A stretch of 7,365 nucleotides of DNA from Gammaproteobacteria bacterium (GTDB lineage: Bacteria > Pseudomonadota > Gammaproteobacteria > GCA-001735895). This document shows, piece after piece, positions 6,746 through 7,365 of this stretch. Made by a program: the position numbers and the translations under genes. Numbering within the stretch: the stretch's first letter is position 1; each line of letters starts with the position of its first letter. Under the pieces are notes generated by a model. That model saw nothing but the letters and a program-made list of their open reading frames with translations, did not search any database and was not told the origin of the DNA. The stretch covers positions 1 to 7,365 of the forward strand of contig JAPUFZ010000316.1 of NCBI GenBank assembly GCA_027293245.1. Direction: 5' to 3'.

Positions 6746-7336
6746 ATGGCCAATTCATTTCGGCAGGCAAAATATCTAACCAGCGCATTCGAATTGTCTC
6801 AATTGCTGCCGGACGAGGGCATGGAGATCGCTTTTGCGGGTCGGTCGAATGCGGGTAAATCGAGTGCGATCAATTGCCTGACAGGGCAAAAAGGCCTGTG
6901 CAAAACCAGTAAAACCCCGGGGCGTACCCAGTTGATCAATTTTTTCGAACTCGATGAACAGCGTAGACTGGTGGATTTACCCGGCTATGGATTTGCCAGG
7001 GTGCCTAAAAAAATGCGCAGTCATTGGAACCAGGTATTATCCAGCTTCCTGCTGAAGCGCAATGCCCTGAAAGGACTCATCATCGTCGTCGACATCAGGC
7101 GTGGCATTAGCTATCTGGATCAGGCCCTGTTCGACATGGTAGGAATGGTGCTACCGATACATGTGCTGCTGACCAAATCGGACAAACTGACCCGCTCCGC
7201 GGTGAATATCCAGATCATGCGAACCCGGCAGCAAATGAAACATAAACAGCACACGGTCTCCAGCCTGTCGACGTTGAATCGCCGGGGTCTGGAGCAACTG
7301 GAGCAACGATGTAAGCAGTGGCTCGACATCAAATAA
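6746..7336 (+). CDS. engB: EngB (YihA), ribosome-biogenesis GTPase
   Basis: EngB is a small cytoplasmic TRAFAC-class GTPase needed for late assembly of the 50S ribosomal subunit and essential in several bacteria. The product is 196 aa, a normal length. Motifs are G1 GRSNAGKSS (32-40), the G2 region KTPGRTQ (56-62), G3 DLPGYG (77-82), G4 TKSD (143-146) and a G5-like LSTLN (174-178). The family hallmark pairing of [11 protein letters not shown] with [14 protein letters not shown] is clear, which excludes Era and EngA. An in-frame TAA at 6734-6736 lies nine bases before the ATG with no other start between them, so 6746 is the start. No good Shine-Dalgarno is visible; the nearest candidate, GGAT at 6728-6730 with its flanking G, is too far away. 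It is divergent from cytochrome c4 and the gene following it is out of view. Confidence 0.96.
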   Translation: MANSFRQAKYLTSAFELSQLLPDEGMEIAFAGRSNAGKSSAINCLTGQKGLCKTSKTPGRTQLINFFELDEQRRLVDLPGYGFARVPKKMRSHWNQVLSSFLLKRNALKGLIIVVDIRRGISYLDQALFDMVGMVLPIHVLLTKSDKLTRSAVNIQIMRTRQQMKHKQHTVSSLSTLNRRGLEQLEQRCKQWLDIK

Positions 7337-7365
7337 ACCACTTTAGCGCATAGTATCGAAAAAAA

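Noticed and set aside
6547..6858. 103-codon plus-strand frame across the c4 start and the engB start
   Set aside because: It crosses antisense c4 coding, the divergent promoter region and the engB G1 motif in the wrong frame, and resembles no protein I know.
7337..7365. Terminator after engB or the start of another gene
   Set aside because: Only 29 bases remain. They form no clear stem, and the closing run of seven A's could be the U-tract of a convergent gene but cannot be judged without flanking sequence.

Overview
The window reads as ordinary chromosomal DNA from a gammaproteobacterium. The evidence is a RecB/RecD pair close to the E. coli type, a periplasmic DsbA, a di-haem cytochrome c4, and an EngB GTPase beside the c4 and dsbA genes, an arrangement I recall from pseudomonads. 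Base composition looks close to 50% G+C and even throughout. I see no mobile element, tRNA, rRNA, CRISPR array or prophage gene. The genus cannot be named from this alone.

Layout: (1) 1-3438, plus strand, recB without its first codons; the window opens inside helicase motif Ia, so the Walker A motif lies off the left edge. (2) 3435-5261, plus strand, recD complete, overlapping the recB stop by four bases (ATGA). (3) 5274-5900, minus strand, dsbA, tail to tail with recD across only 12 bases. (4) 6041-6649, minus strand, cytochrome c4, in the same direction as dsbA with a 140-base spacer. (5) 6650-6745, a 96-base divergent control region with a plausible promoter for the cytochrome, a perfect 13-bp dyad and a run of CCGTWW hexamers. 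(6) 6746-7336, plus strand, engB. The last 29 bases hold nothing recognisable and end in seven A's.

How the genes fit together: RecB and RecD are two of the three subunits of the RecBCD helicase-nuclease, which processes double-strand DNA ends; recC is expected upstream, outside the window. DsbA and cytochrome c4 are both exported to the periplasm. DsbA oxidises thiols of exported proteins and in other bacteria influences c-type cytochrome maturation, so sharing a strand with c4 is sensible, though co-transcription is not proven. EngB is a cytoplasmic GTPase for 50S ribosome assembly and is transcribed away from them.

I found no convincing undescribed biological system. The points most worth a second look are small: repeats and dyads in the c4/engB control region, engB lacking a visible Shine-Dalgarno, the 12-base convergent recD/dsbA junction without a clear terminator, and a G7 tract in the recD Walker A codons.
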